A stretch of 64,000 bases of DNA from Nitrospirota bacterium. GTDB taxonomy: Bacteria; Nitrospirota; Thermodesulfovibrionia; Thermodesulfovibrionales; JdFR-88. Shown here one piece after another: positions 17,268-25,543 of the stretch (positions within the stretch are counted from its first letter, which is position 1; each line of letters opens with the position of its first letter). The stretch is taken from assembly GCA_014874185.1 (NCBI GenBank), contig JACWAF010000005.1, positions 29,082 through 93,081 on the forward strand, in the 5' to 3' direction. The position numbers and the translations under genes were made by a program. The notes under the pieces were generated by a model that did not search any database, was not told where the DNA came from, and saw nothing but the letters and a program-made list of their open reading frames with translations.

Positions 17268-19342
17268 AGACCTCACAGAGGCTTGTCTACAACTCGATAG
17301 AAAGGCTTGTCATACGGAAAAGGCGGATCGTGATCAGCCTTTTCCTTCTGGTGCAGGCCGCGCTTGCCAATTACCTGGCTTTTATCCTGAGGCATGATTC
17401 AATCCTCAAGTACGAGGACCTTGGCGAATTCCTGCGTTTTCTCCCCCTGGTGGTGGCCGTCAGGATGCTCCTCTATCTGAAGGCCGGGCTTTACAAGAGC
17501 CTGTGGCGGTATGCCAGCGTAGAGGACCTGGTAAAAATAATAAAGACCTCAACCATGGGCAGCCTCATCCTGCTGGTTTCGATAAGGTATCTCTTCGGAG
17601 ACGTCAATTATCCCCGTTCGGTATATCTGCTGGACTGGGCGCTCTTTATCCTGATCGCGGGCGGCACAAGGCTCCTGCTGAGGATTTTCAGGGAGTACAT
17701 GCGGCACGAGCCAGGGCTGAAGAGGGTTCTGATCATAGGGGCTTCCGATGCGGGCGAGATGCTGGTCAGAGAGATAAAGGGCAACCCCATGCACGGATAC
17801 GAGCCCGTTGGCTTCATCGACGAGGACCCATACAAGAAGGGGCTTACCATCCACGGGGTGCCCATATTCGGCAAATATAACGCAATACCCAAAGTGATTA
17901 GCAGGTATAAGCCCGACGAGGTGCTGGTGGCGGCCAGCAACGGCAATCTGAAGAATATCTATGACCTTTGCAAGCCCTTCAATGTGAGCGTAAAAAAACT
18001 GCCGCGGCTCTCGGATATCCTGGACGGAAACATCTCCGTCTCGGCCAAGCTGGGCCAGCTGCTGGTGGAGGCCAATATGGTGACAGGGGCCCAGGTGCAT
18101 GAGGCCCTGGAATATCAGAGGAAAGAGGGCGGCAGGTTCGGGGCCAAGCTGATAAAGCTGGGCTATATAAGCGAGGAGCACCTGGTCTCCTTCCTCAACA
18201 AGCAGTTCAGGGTCTCGCAGATCAAGCCCCTGCAGCTTGAGGACCTCCTCCAGAGGGAGCCCGTCAGGACGGACATAAAGCTGCTGAGGGACTTCATCGA
18301 GGGCAAGTCCGTCCTGGTGACCGGGGCGGGCGGCTCCATAGGCTCGGAACTCTGCAGACAGATTGTAAAATACGACCCCTCCGTGCTCGTCATGCTGGAC
18401 CGTTATGAAAACAGCCTTTTTTACGTGGACAGGGAATTAAGGGAGGCCGCCCCGGGCGCGAATATAAAAACCGTCATCTGTGACATCCAGGACAGGCATG
18501 GGCTTGAGAAGCTGTTTGCGGCCTGCACGCCCGGCATCGTCTTCCACTCCGCGGCCTACAAGCACGTGCCGCTTATGGAGCACAACCCGGTAGAGGCGGC
18601 CAAAAACAATATATTCGGCACCAGCAACCTCCTTGAAACCTCCCGCAAGTACGAGGCGGACAGCTTTGTGACCATTTCCACCGACAAGGCCGTGAACCCC
18701 ACCAGCATAATGGGTGCGACAAAACGGGTGGCCGAGCTGCTTACCATCAACATGAATTCCGCGTCAAGGAAGACGAAATTCACCGCCGTCCGCTTTGGGA
18801 ACGTGCTCGGCACAAACGGAAGCGTGGTGCCGATCTTCAGGAGGCAGCTCCAGAAAGGCGGCCCCCTCACCGTCACCCACCCCGAGATGAAGCGATTCTT
18901 CATGCTCATCCCGGAAGCCATGCAGCTTGTCCTCATAGCCGCCGCCGCGGGGCGGGGCGGGGAAATTTTCGTTCTGGACATGGGAGAGCAGATAAAGATA
19001 ACCGACCTGGCCGAAAACCTCATACGGCTCTCCGGGTTCATTCCCCACGAGGAGATAAAAATAGAATTCACGGGCCTGAGGCCCGGCGAAAAGCTTTATG
19101 AAGAACTCTTCAACCCCGATGAGAATATACTGCCCACCTTTCACGAGAAGCTGAGGATGGCCGTCTCTGACGTGCCCGCCATCCATCCGCACCACCTCTC
19201 GGAACTGGAAGGTTATGTGAAGGAGATGTCCGTGGAAGGGGTGATAGGATGGATACGGACTTTTGTCCCGAGGTACAAGCCCCAGCCGGCAGCCGGGCAG
19301 GAGGCCGTCCTCACGGCAAAGGACCTGCCCGTAAAGGCCTGA
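17264..19342 (+). CDS. FlaA1/WbpM-type NDP-sugar 4,6-dehydratase with an inserted MshEN domain
   Basis: 692 residues. Four membrane helices (about 20-150), a CoA-binding-like Rossmann domain (about 155-255), then an insertion, then the SDR dehydratase (TGAGGSIGSEL from 353). The catalytic YxxxK reads MGATK, as in WbpM, where Met replaces Tyr. The insert (262-314) is two 24-residue repeats, KLGQLLVEANMV... and RFGAKLIKLGYI..., joined by RKEGG. That is the exact 24-5-24 layout of the MshEN c-di-GMP-binding domain of T2SS/T4P ATPases. Repeat 1 has Lys for Arg at position 1 and Asn for Gly at position 10; repeat 2 is canonical there. Expected job: 4,6-dehydration of a UDP-sugar at the membrane, possibly gated by c-di-GMP. 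The insertion is unusual for this family as I know it. Confidence 0.9.
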   Translation: MKTSQRLVYNSIERLVIRKRRIVISLFLLVQAALANYLAFILRHDSILKYEDLGEFLRFLPLVVAVRMLLYLKAGLYKSLWRYASVEDLVKIIKTSTMGSLILLVSIRYLFGDVNYPRSVYLLDWALFILIAGGTRLLLRIFREYMRHEPGLKRVLIIGASDAGEMLVREIKGNPMHGYEPVGFIDEDPYKKGLTIHGVPIFGKYNAIPKVISRYKPDEVLVAASNGNLKNIYDLCKPFNVSVKKLPRLSDILDGNISVSAKLGQLLVEANMVTGAQVHEALEYQRKEGGRFGAKLIKLGYISEEHLVSFLNKQFRVSQIKPLQLEDLLQREPVRTDIKLLRDFIEGKSVLVTGAGGSIGSELCRQIVKYDPSVLVMLDRYENSLFYVDRELREAAPGANIKTVICDIQDRHGLEKLFAACTPGIVFHSAAYKHVPLMEHNPVEAAKNNIFGTSNLLETSRKYEADSFVTISTDKAVNPTSIMGATKRVAELLTINMNSASRKTKFTAVRFGNVLGTNGSVVPIFRRQLQKGGPLTVTHPEMKRFFMLIPEAMQLVLIAAAAGRGGEIFVLDMGEQIKITDLAENLIRLSGFIPHEEIKIEFTGLRPGEKLYEELFNPDENILPTFHEKLRMAVSDVPAIHPHHLSELEGYVKEMSVEGVIGWIRTFVPRYKPQPAAGQEAVLTAKDLPVKA

Positions 19343-19343
19343 A

Positions 19344-20669
19344 ATGGCAGCCGTCACTGGGGCAAATGTACTGATAGCCGATGACGAGCCCAATGCCCTG
19401 AGGGTGCTCTCGGCAATCCTCTCCAAAGAGGGATACGATGTCCGCGAGTCAGCCGACGTGGAATCGGCGATCAAGGCGCTCTCCAACCGTGATGTGGATG
19501 CCGTGATAACCGATCTCCGGATGCCAGGCAAGGACGGCATGCAGCTCTTCGATTTCATCCTGGAGAACCACCCGGAGGTGCCCGTTATTTTTCTGACCGC
19601 CTACGGGACGGTGGAATCAGCGGTGGGCGCCATGACACGCGGGGCCTTTTACTATTTCATAAAGCCTCCGGACTACGAAAAGCTCAAGGGCGTCCTGGCC
19701 AGGGCCGTGGAGCAGCACCGTTTGAAAACAGGACTCTCCGTTGAGCGCGCCGGATCCAACCCTCTCAGGATCGTGGGCAGCAGCCCGGGCATCCAGAAGA
19801 TATTCGGGATAATGGATTCCGTGAAGGACTCTGAAAGCAGCGTCCTCATAAAAGGCGAGACCGGCACTGGCAAGGAGATGATAGCGAGGACCCTGCATTT
19901 CGGGAGCGTCCGGAGGGACATGCCATTTACGGCCGTGAACTGCGCGGCCATTCCAGGCGAACTCATGGAATCGGAACTGTTCGGCTATGAAAGGGGGGCC
20001 TTTACCGGGGCCGTCTCGAGGAGGATAGGAAAGTTCGAGGAAGCGGATGCGGGCACCGTCTTCCTGGACGAAATAAGCGAGCTGGAACTCCCGCTGCAGG
20101 CAAAACTCCTCCGCGTCCTCCAGGAGAGGGAGATCGAAAGGATCGGAAGCAGCAGGAAGATAAAGGTCAGGTTCAGGCTGGTATGCTCCACGAACCGCGA
20201 CTTGTCCCATGAGGTGGCGGAAGGGCGCTTCAGGGAGGACCTCTATTACCGGATAAACGTTGTGCAGATAGACGTCCCACCCCTGAGGGAGAGGACCGGG
20301 GACATACCGCTTCTGGCATCTGAGTTCCTGGACGAGTTCTGCCGCAGGGAGGCGAAATGCCTCTCCATCGCCGAAGAAGTGCTGCCCATGCTTGGCAGGT
20401 ATCAGTGGCCGGGCAACATCCGGCAGCTTAAAAACATGATCGAGAGGGCCGTGGTGCTGGCCGAAGGCGGGGTGATAACCGGCCGGGAACTCCCGGACGA
20501 GCTGCAATCCTTCGGGAGAAGGATACTCACGCCCATAAAGACCCTGAAGGAGATGGAATTGCAGGCAATAAAAAATACCCTCAAGGCGTGCAGGGGAAAC
20601 AAGTCGAAGGCGGCCAGGCTGCTCGGGATATCCCGGAAGGCCTTTTACAGGAGGCTGAGGGAATGCTGA
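19344..20669 (+). CDS. NtrC-family sigma-54 response regulator (canonical GAFTGA)
   Basis: 441 residues. Receiver with D13-D14 and phospho-acceptor D57 (ITDLRMPG), AAA+ domain with GETGTGKE and GAFTGA (218-223), and a C-terminal Fis-type helix-turn-helix (NKSKAARLLGISRKAFYRR). It is embedded in the polysaccharide operon one base after the dehydratase. It is closely similar to the 4870 protein over the whole length, including the first helix (DDEPNALRVLSAILS), so the two are paralogues. Likely the direct activator of the sigma-54 promoters at 13412 and 21135, probably phosphorylated by the PAS kinase at 12140 (inference from linkage). Confidence 0.93.
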   Translation: MAAVTGANVLIADDEPNALRVLSAILSKEGYDVRESADVESAIKALSNRDVDAVITDLRMPGKDGMQLFDFILENHPEVPVIFLTAYGTVESAVGAMTRGAFYYFIKPPDYEKLKGVLARAVEQHRLKTGLSVERAGSNPLRIVGSSPGIQKIFGIMDSVKDSESSVLIKGETGTGKEMIARTLHFGSVRRDMPFTAVNCAAIPGELMESELFGYERGAFTGAVSRRIGKFEEADAGTVFLDEISELELPLQAKLLRVLQEREIERIGSSRKIKVRFRLVCSTNRDLSHEVAEGRFREDLYYRINVVQIDVPPLRERTGDIPLLASEFLDEFCRREAKCLSIAEEVLPMLGRYQWPGNIRQLKNMIERAVVLAEGGVITGRELPDELQSFGRRILTPIKTLKEMELQAIKNTLKACRGNKSKAARLLGISRKAFYRRLREC

Positions 20670-20673
20670 AGGT

Positions 20674-20714
20674 ATGTAACTTTCAGAAACAAGGAATGTT
20701 TCCTTTGTATACAG
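20674..20714. promoter_or_regulatory. Second pair of dyads, candidate enhancer sites
   Basis: ATGTTTCCTTTGTATACAG (20696-20714) matches the site at 13184 in 14 of 19 bases and shares its TGTnTC...ATACAG frame. A weaker copy begins at 20674 (ATGTAAC...AAACAA), 22 bases upstream. The pair lies in the gap after the second NtrC-type gene and about 420 bases before the sigma-54 promoter at 21135. Function inferred. Confidence 0.35.
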
Positions 20715-20739
20715 AAAAGAGGAAGTGGACCCGGGCCGT

Positions 20740-21129
20740 ATGAGCGGAATGCTCCAGTCATACAGGCGGATACTGATAATAGACGAGGCCGGATTCTGCC
20801 GGGTCTGCTCGGCCCTCCTTGAGGCCGAGGGTTACCGGGCCGAGGCCGTCAGCGACCTGGGCCTTGCGCTCACCCTCTGCAAAACCGGCCCCTTCGGGCT
20901 GATCATAACCAGTTATCCTTTCGGGGCGGGTATTTTCAAGGAGATAAAGGGCCTGAAGACCCCCATGATTGTCCTCTCCGACCAGGTCAGCAGGGAACTG
21001 ATAGGGACCCTTCAGCTCCTGGACAGTTCATATTGCATGATAAAACCCATAGATTACATGAAATTCAGGGGGGTGGTGAGGCGGGTGTTGAGCGGGGCCG
21101 AATGCGGGAATGGATGCAAGATCATATGA
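20740..21129 (+). CDS. Stand-alone degenerate receiver domain (pseudo-receiver)
   Basis: About 130 residues; the start is uncertain (GTG 20725, ATG 20740 or 20749), as the AAGAGGA at 20717 is badly spaced for each. CheY-like fold: RILIIDEAG, buried strand GLIITSYPFG and IKPIDYMKF. The phospho-acceptor Asp is replaced by Ser (IITS where its neighbours have VITD), and only one acidic residue remains in the first acidic pocket. The Lys of the KP motif is kept. It therefore probably cannot be phosphorylated and may bind a partner such as one of the NtrC-type proteins, which it resembles at the IKPxDY stretch. Unknown role, between the two sigma-54 units. Confidence 0.7.
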   Translation: MSGMLQSYRRILIIDEAGFCRVCSALLEAEGYRAEAVSDLGLALTLCKTGPFGLIITSYPFGAGIFKEIKGLKTPMIVLSDQVSRELIGTLQLLDSSYCMIKPIDYMKFRGVVRRVLSGAECGNGCKII

Positions 21130-21134
21130 ATTCC

Positions 21135-21150
21135 GGGCACGGTGTTTGCT
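21135..21150 (+). promoter_or_regulatory. Sigma-54 promoter of the branched-sugar and export operon
   Basis: GGGCACGGTGTTTGCT: GG and GC elements are exactly 10 nt apart, matching TGGCACG-N4-TTGCW except for the first base. It lies six bases after the pseudo-receiver stop, giving a leader of about 75-100 nt that contains the second 25-nt element. Confidence 0.75.
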
Positions 21151-21189
21151 TTCCCGGATTGAGAGAACTCTCATGGCCCTCCGGGTGGT

Positions 21190-21214
21190 GTAACCCAGGA
21201 GGCGGAGCATTGCC
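21190..21214 (+). repeat. 25-nt leader element, copy 2 (ops-like)
   Basis: Runs from GTAACC through GGAGGCGGAGC to ATTGCC; 23 of 25 bases equal the copy at 13996-14020. Here it is fully non-coding, 55 nt downstream of the sigma-54 promoter and ahead of rfbF. This argues that the conservation is not due to a shared start codon or ribosome site alone. Confidence 0.55.
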
Positions 21215-21235
21215 CGGGGCTGAAAGGAGATGGCG

Positions 21236-22009
21236 ATGAAGGCCGTTATACTTGCCGGCGGGCTTGGCACAAGGCTGGCCGAAGAGACCGTGACCAAGCC
21301 AAAGCCCATGGTCGAAGTGGGCGGGAAACCGATGCTCTGGCACATTATGAACATCTACTCCGCCTACGGCATAGACGAGTTCATAATAGCCGTGGGCTAC
21401 AGGGCCGAGGCCATAAAAAAATATTTCCTTAACTTCTACGCCATCAACAACGATATCACGATAGACCTCTCGCACGGAGAGACCATAGTGCACGGCGGAA
21501 ACCAGCCCAAATGGAAGGTGCATGTAGTGGATACGGGGCTTTATACCCAGACGGGCGGCAGGCTCCGCCGCCTTAGGAAATGGCTTGAGGATGAGGATTT
21601 GTTCATGTTCACCTACGGCGACGGAGTGGCGGACGTGAATGTCCGTGAGCTGCTCGCCTTCCACCGTTCCCATGGCAGGCTGGCCACGGTCACCACGGTG
21701 CGCTCTCCGGCGCGGTTTGGAAGGATCTCATTCGACGGCGACCGGATCACCGATTTCTACGAGAAGCCCCAATCCGGAGAGGGCTGGATTAACGGGGGGT
21801 ATTTTATCCTCTCCCCGGCCGTCCTGGACTACATAGAGGCGGACGACACGGTCTGGGAGCGCGGCCCGGTAGAAAGGCTGGCCAGCGAGAAACAGCTTGC
21901 AGGATACAGGCACTACGGGTTCTGGTCCTGCATGGACACCTTAAAGGAAAAAAATTACCTCGAAGACCTCTGGAATTCGGGCAAGGCGCCCTGGGTGGTC
22001 TGGGCCTGA
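21236..22009 (+). CDS. rfbF: Glucose-1-phosphate cytidylyltransferase
   Basis: 257 residues from the ATG at 21236, six bases after AAAGGAG; the ATG at 21230 abuts the ribosome site and is less likely. Nucleotidyltransferase signature LAGGLGTRLAEET, PKPMVEVGGKPMLWH, and the RfbF-typical YGDGVADVN and WINGGYFIL. It makes CDP-glucose, the entry to CDP-3,6-dideoxy or branched sugars. A recognisable CDP-glucose 4,6-dehydratase (rfbG) does not follow; instead an oxidase, an SDR, a C-methyltransferase and a cupin epimerase do. First gene after the sigma-54 promoter at 21135. Confidence 0.92.
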   Translation: MKAVILAGGLGTRLAEETVTKPKPMVEVGGKPMLWHIMNIYSAYGIDEFIIAVGYRAEAIKKYFLNFYAINNDITIDLSHGETIVHGGNQPKWKVHVVDTGLYTQTGGRLRRLRKWLEDEDLFMFTYGDGVADVNVRELLAFHRSHGRLATVTTVRSPARFGRISFDGDRITDFYEKPQSGEGWINGGYFILSPAVLDYIEADDTVWERGPVERLASEKQLAGYRHYGFWSCMDTLKEKNYLEDLWNSGKAPWVVWA

Positions 22010-23220
22010 TGATAACGGCGGATTTTCTGGTAATAGGCGGGGGGATTATCGGCCTGACCGCCGCGCGCGAGCTGAAAAAGACATATCCGGGCTCCAAGGT
22101 GGTGCTCATCGAAAAGGAGCCCGATTGCGGCCTGCACGCAAGCGGCCGCAACAGCGGCGTGCTCCATGCAGGCTTCTATTACACGAAAGACACAATGAAG
22201 GCGAAATTCACCAGGGAGGGCAACCGGGCCCTTACAGAGTATTGCGAGTCCAGGAGAATACCCGTAAACAGGTGCGGAAAGCTTGTAGTCGCCAGAAACC
22301 AGAGCGAGCTGGCTTCGCTGCGCGAACTCCTCGAAAGGGGAAAGACCAACGGGATAGAACTGCACGAGATACCCGAGGCGGAGGCCAGAAAGATAGAGCC
22401 CCGCGTAAAGACGTTCGGCAGCGCTCTCTTCTCCCCCACCACTTCCACCGTAAACCCCGTGCAGGTGATGCGGGAGATGAAAAACGACGCGATACGCGAG
22501 GGCATAAAGGTCCATACCGGTGTGAGATATACCGGCAGGAACGGGAAATCGGTAAAGACTAGCGCGGGCGACTACCAGGCCGCTTACCACGTGAACGCCG
22601 CGGGCCTTTACGCCGACAAGATTGCCAGGGACTTCGGCTTTTCGGAGAACTACTGCCTCCTGCCGTTCAAGGGCATTTATCTGTACTCCGACGAGCCGCC
22701 CGGCTCGGTCAGGACCAACGTCTACCCAGTCCCGGACCTTGGGAACCCGTTCCTGGGCGTGCACTTTACAGTCACCTCAGAACGGAAGATAAAGATCGGC
22801 CCCACGGCCATCCCGGCATTCTGGCGGGAGCAGTATGGCATGCTGGACAATTTCTCGCTGACCGAGCTTATGGAGATAGTGGCGCGCGAGTTTACGCTTT
22901 TCCTTTCCTCGAAATTCGACTTCAGGAGACTGGCCCTTGAGGAGATGAAGAAATATTCCAGGAACTACATGGTCTCGCTTGCATCCAGTCTCCTCAGCGG
23001 CGTCAACAGGGACGTCTTCAACAGGTGGGCCCGGCCCGGCATAAGGGCCCAGCTCGTAAACACGAAAGAAAAAAGGCTGGAGATGGACTTCGTGCTGGAA
23101 GGCGACGAGGGTTCCATGCACGTGCTGAACGCGGTCTCGCCCGCCTTCACTTGCTCGATGCCTTTTGCGAGGCACATCTGCGCGGAAATAAAAAAGCGGA
23201 TCAACCAGGAGCGCCAATGA
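22009..23220 (+). CDS. FAD-dependent oxidoreductase, LhgO (L-2-hydroxyglutarate oxidase)-like
   Basis: 403 residues. N-terminal FAD site LVIGGGIIGLTAARELKK, the family ASGRNSGVLHAGFYY, VNAAGLYAD and NAVSPAFTCSMPFA near the end. These match the LhgO branch of the DAO superfamily, whose known member oxidises L-2-hydroxyglutarate. Here it sits inside a nucleotide-sugar set, overlapping rfbF and the SDR by one and four bases. Its substrate may be a hydroxy acid formed during sugar synthesis or a sugar itself. The family call is firm and the substrate is not. Confidence 0.85.
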   Translation: MITADFLVIGGGIIGLTAARELKKTYPGSKVVLIEKEPDCGLHASGRNSGVLHAGFYYTKDTMKAKFTREGNRALTEYCESRRIPVNRCGKLVVARNQSELASLRELLERGKTNGIELHEIPEAEARKIEPRVKTFGSALFSPTTSTVNPVQVMREMKNDAIREGIKVHTGVRYTGRNGKSVKTSAGDYQAAYHVNAAGLYADKIARDFGFSENYCLLPFKGIYLYSDEPPGSVRTNVYPVPDLGNPFLGVHFTVTSERKIKIGPTAIPAFWREQYGMLDNFSLTELMEIVAREFTLFLSSKFDFRRLALEEMKKYSRNYMVSLASSLLSGVNRDVFNRWARPGIRAQLVNTKEKRLEMDFVLEGDEGSMHVLNAVSPAFTCSMPFARHICAEIKKRINQERQ

Positions 23221-24305
23221 AGATACTGATAACCGGGAACATGGGCTATATCGGCCCTTCCGTAATCAGAGAGCTTAGACAATCATATCCATATGCCACG
23301 CTTGCGGGGTACGACAGCGGCTTTTTCGCCAGCTGCCTCGCAAACGCCGACTTCCTTCCGGAGCGGCGGATGGACTACCAGCACTTTGGCGATGTGAGGC
23401 ATCTGCCCGAGTCTCTCCTGGAAGGCACGGACGCGGTAATCCATCTGGCGGCAATATCGAACGACCCCATCGGGAACATGTTCGAGGACGTCACCTATGA
23501 AATAAACTACCTGGCCACGGTTGAGCTTGCGAAAAGGGCCAGGGCAAAGGGCGTGCGCTCTTTCGTATACGCCTCAAGCTGCAGCATGTACGGCCATGCC
23601 GAGGACGGCGCCCGGACGGAACTGTCGCCCCTGAACCCCCTCACCGCTTATGCGAAAACGAAGGTGTTTTCGGAGAGACAGCTTGAACAGCTTGCAGGGA
23701 AGGACTTCAAGGTGACAAGCCTCAGGTTCTCCACTGCCTGCGGCATGAGCGAGCGGCTGAGGCTGGACCTCGTCCTGAACGATTTCGTGGCGAGCGCGGT
23801 TGCAGGCGGAAGGATAACGATCCTCAGCGACGGGGCCCCCTGGAGACCGCTTATAAATATAAAGGACATGGCGAGGGCGATAGACTGGGCGGTTGGCAGG
23901 AGCGTTGAAAACGGCGGTGAATATGTTGCGGTAAACGTGGGCAGCAGCCGGTGGAATTACCAGGTAAAAGACCTGGCCCGGGCGGTGGCGGAGGTGATCC
24001 CGGGGACCGGGATAAGCATCAACCCGAATGCCCGGCCGGACAAACGCTCCTACAAGGTGGACTTCTCGCTTTATGAGCGCCTGGCGCCCGGGCACCAGCC
24101 GGGGGTAGACCTCCTTTCCACGATAAGGGAGTTGAAAGAGGGGCTGGAATCCATGGGATTTAATGACCCTGATTTCAGGAATTCCCGGTTCATACGCCTG
24201 AACGTGCTCAGGGACTTCAGGGAACGCGGCATCCTCAGCGAAAAGCTGGAATGGGTTGAAAAAAGCGTGCCGGCCTCCGTTGAGCGCCAGGAGGCCGCCA
24301 TATGA
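23217..24305 (+). CDS. NAD-dependent epimerase/dehydratase (extended SDR)
   Basis: 362 residues from ATG 23217, overlapping the previous stop (ATGA). Glycine motif GNMGYIG near residues 7-13, HLAAISNDPIGN, active-site SSCSMYG and YAKTK, and LINIKDMARAI. The fold is that of NDP-sugar dehydratases, epimerases and reductases. In this cluster it could be the missing 4,6-dehydratase or a 4-keto reductase for the C-methylated sugar. The sequence alone does not settle which. Followed with a four-base overlap by the C-methyltransferase. Confidence 0.85.
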   Translation: MKILITGNMGYIGPSVIRELRQSYPYATLAGYDSGFFASCLANADFLPERRMDYQHFGDVRHLPESLLEGTDAVIHLAAISNDPIGNMFEDVTYEINYLATVELAKRARAKGVRSFVYASSCSMYGHAEDGARTELSPLNPLTAYAKTKVFSERQLEQLAGKDFKVTSLRFSTACGMSERLRLDLVLNDFVASAVAGGRITILSDGAPWRPLINIKDMARAIDWAVGRSVENGGEYVAVNVGSSRWNYQVKDLARAVAEVIPGTGISINPNARPDKRSYKVDFSLYERLAPGHQPGVDLLSTIRELKEGLESMGFNDPDFRNSRFIRLNVLRDFRERGILSEKLEWVEKSVPASVERQEAAI

Positions 24306-25543
24306 AAAAGAACGGCGGGTTCGCCTGCAGGTTCTGCGGGGCGGCCCTGGAGCACGACTTCGTGGACCTCGGCATGTCGCCGCTCGCGAACTCGTATCTG
24401 AAAAGAGAGCAGCTCCTGCAGATGGAACCCTTCTTCCCGTTGAAGGCGTTCGTGTGCGGCTCGTGCTTCCTTGTGCAGCTTCCGGCTTTTAACACCCCCT
24501 CCGAGATATTCGGCGATTACGCCTATTTCTCTTCGTACTCTGACTCCTGGCTGGCACACGCAAAAAAGTATGCGGAAGAGGTTTCGGTCCGCTTCGGCCT
24601 GGGCTCCTTCAGCCAGGTGATAGAAGTGGCCAGCAATGACGGCTATCTCCTGAAGAACTTCAAGCTGAAAGGCGTCCCCGTGCTGGGCATAGAGCCCGCC
24701 CGGAACGTGGCCCAGGCCGCGATCAAGAGCGGGATACCCACGCTGATAGAGTTCTTCGGCCGGGAGTCCGCCGGGCATCTGGCAAAAGAGGGCGTCCATG
24801 CGGACCTCCTTGTCGGCAACAACGTGCTGGCCCATGTGCCGGATATAAACGATTTCGTCGCGGGAATGAAAACGGTCCTTAATTCGCGCGGCGTTATAAC
24901 AATGGAATTTCCGCATCTCATGCGCCTGATGGAGCAGAACCAGTTCGACACCATATACCACGAGCATTTCTCCTATTTCTCCCTGGTCACGGCCGAAAAA
25001 ATATTCGCCGCGCACGGGCTTGTCATTTTTGATGTCGATGAGCTTCCCACTCACGGCGGCTCTCTGAGAATTTACGCGCGCCACGATGATGACAATTCGA
25101 AACCCGTTGGGCCGAAGGTGGCGGGCCTGATGGAGCGCGAGATCAATGCCGGTTTCACCGATCTCCATTTTTACAGGTCATTTGCCGAGAAAGTAAAGGA
25201 CACGAAACGTAAGGTGCTTGATTTCGTGATAAGGGCCAAGGCAGAGGGAAAGAGCGTGGCCGGATACGGCGCCCCCGCCAAGGGCAACACGCTTCTCAAT
25301 TACTGCGGGATCAGGACGGATTTCATTGAGTTCACGGTAGACCGCAGTCCGCACAAACAGGGCCTTTACCTGCCGGGCACGCACATACCCGTCCATCCTC
25401 CGGAGAAGATCGAGGAGTCCATGCCGGATTACCTGGTTGTGCTGCCCTGGAACCTGAAGGAAGAGATCATGGAGCAGATGTCCTTTATCCGCCAGTGGGG
25501 CGGAAAATTCGTGGTCTTCATCCCCGAAGTCAGGGTGCTTTGA
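24302..25543 (+). CDS. NDP-sugar C-methyltransferase (NovU/TylCIII type)
   Basis: 413 residues. An N-terminal zinc-binding domain (CRFCG at about 10-14 and CGSC about 45 residues on, with DLGMSPLANSYL), a SAM-binding Rossmann domain (EVASNDGYLL, then NNVLAHVPD), and the C-terminal domain with GYGAPAKGNTLLNYCG. This three-part plan is typical of enzymes that methylate C3 or C5 of 4-keto nucleotide sugars using SAM. Expected role: making a branched-chain sugar for the polysaccharide. It is flanked by SDR and epimerase genes with four- and three-base overlaps. Confidence 0.9.
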   Translation: MKKNGGFACRFCGAALEHDFVDLGMSPLANSYLKREQLLQMEPFFPLKAFVCGSCFLVQLPAFNTPSEIFGDYAYFSSYSDSWLAHAKKYAEEVSVRFGLGSFSQVIEVASNDGYLLKNFKLKGVPVLGIEPARNVAQAAIKSGIPTLIEFFGRESAGHLAKEGVHADLLVGNNVLAHVPDINDFVAGMKTVLNSRGVITMEFPHLMRLMEQNQFDTIYHEHFSYFSLVTAEKIFAAHGLVIFDVDELPTHGGSLRIYARHDDDNSKPVGPKVAGLMEREINAGFTDLHFYRSFAEKVKDTKRKVLDFVIRAKAEGKSVAGYGAPAKGNTLLNYCGIRTDFIEFTVDRSPHKQGLYLPGTHIPVHPPEKIEESMPDYLVVLPWNLKEEIMEQMSFIRQWGGKFVVFIPEVRVL

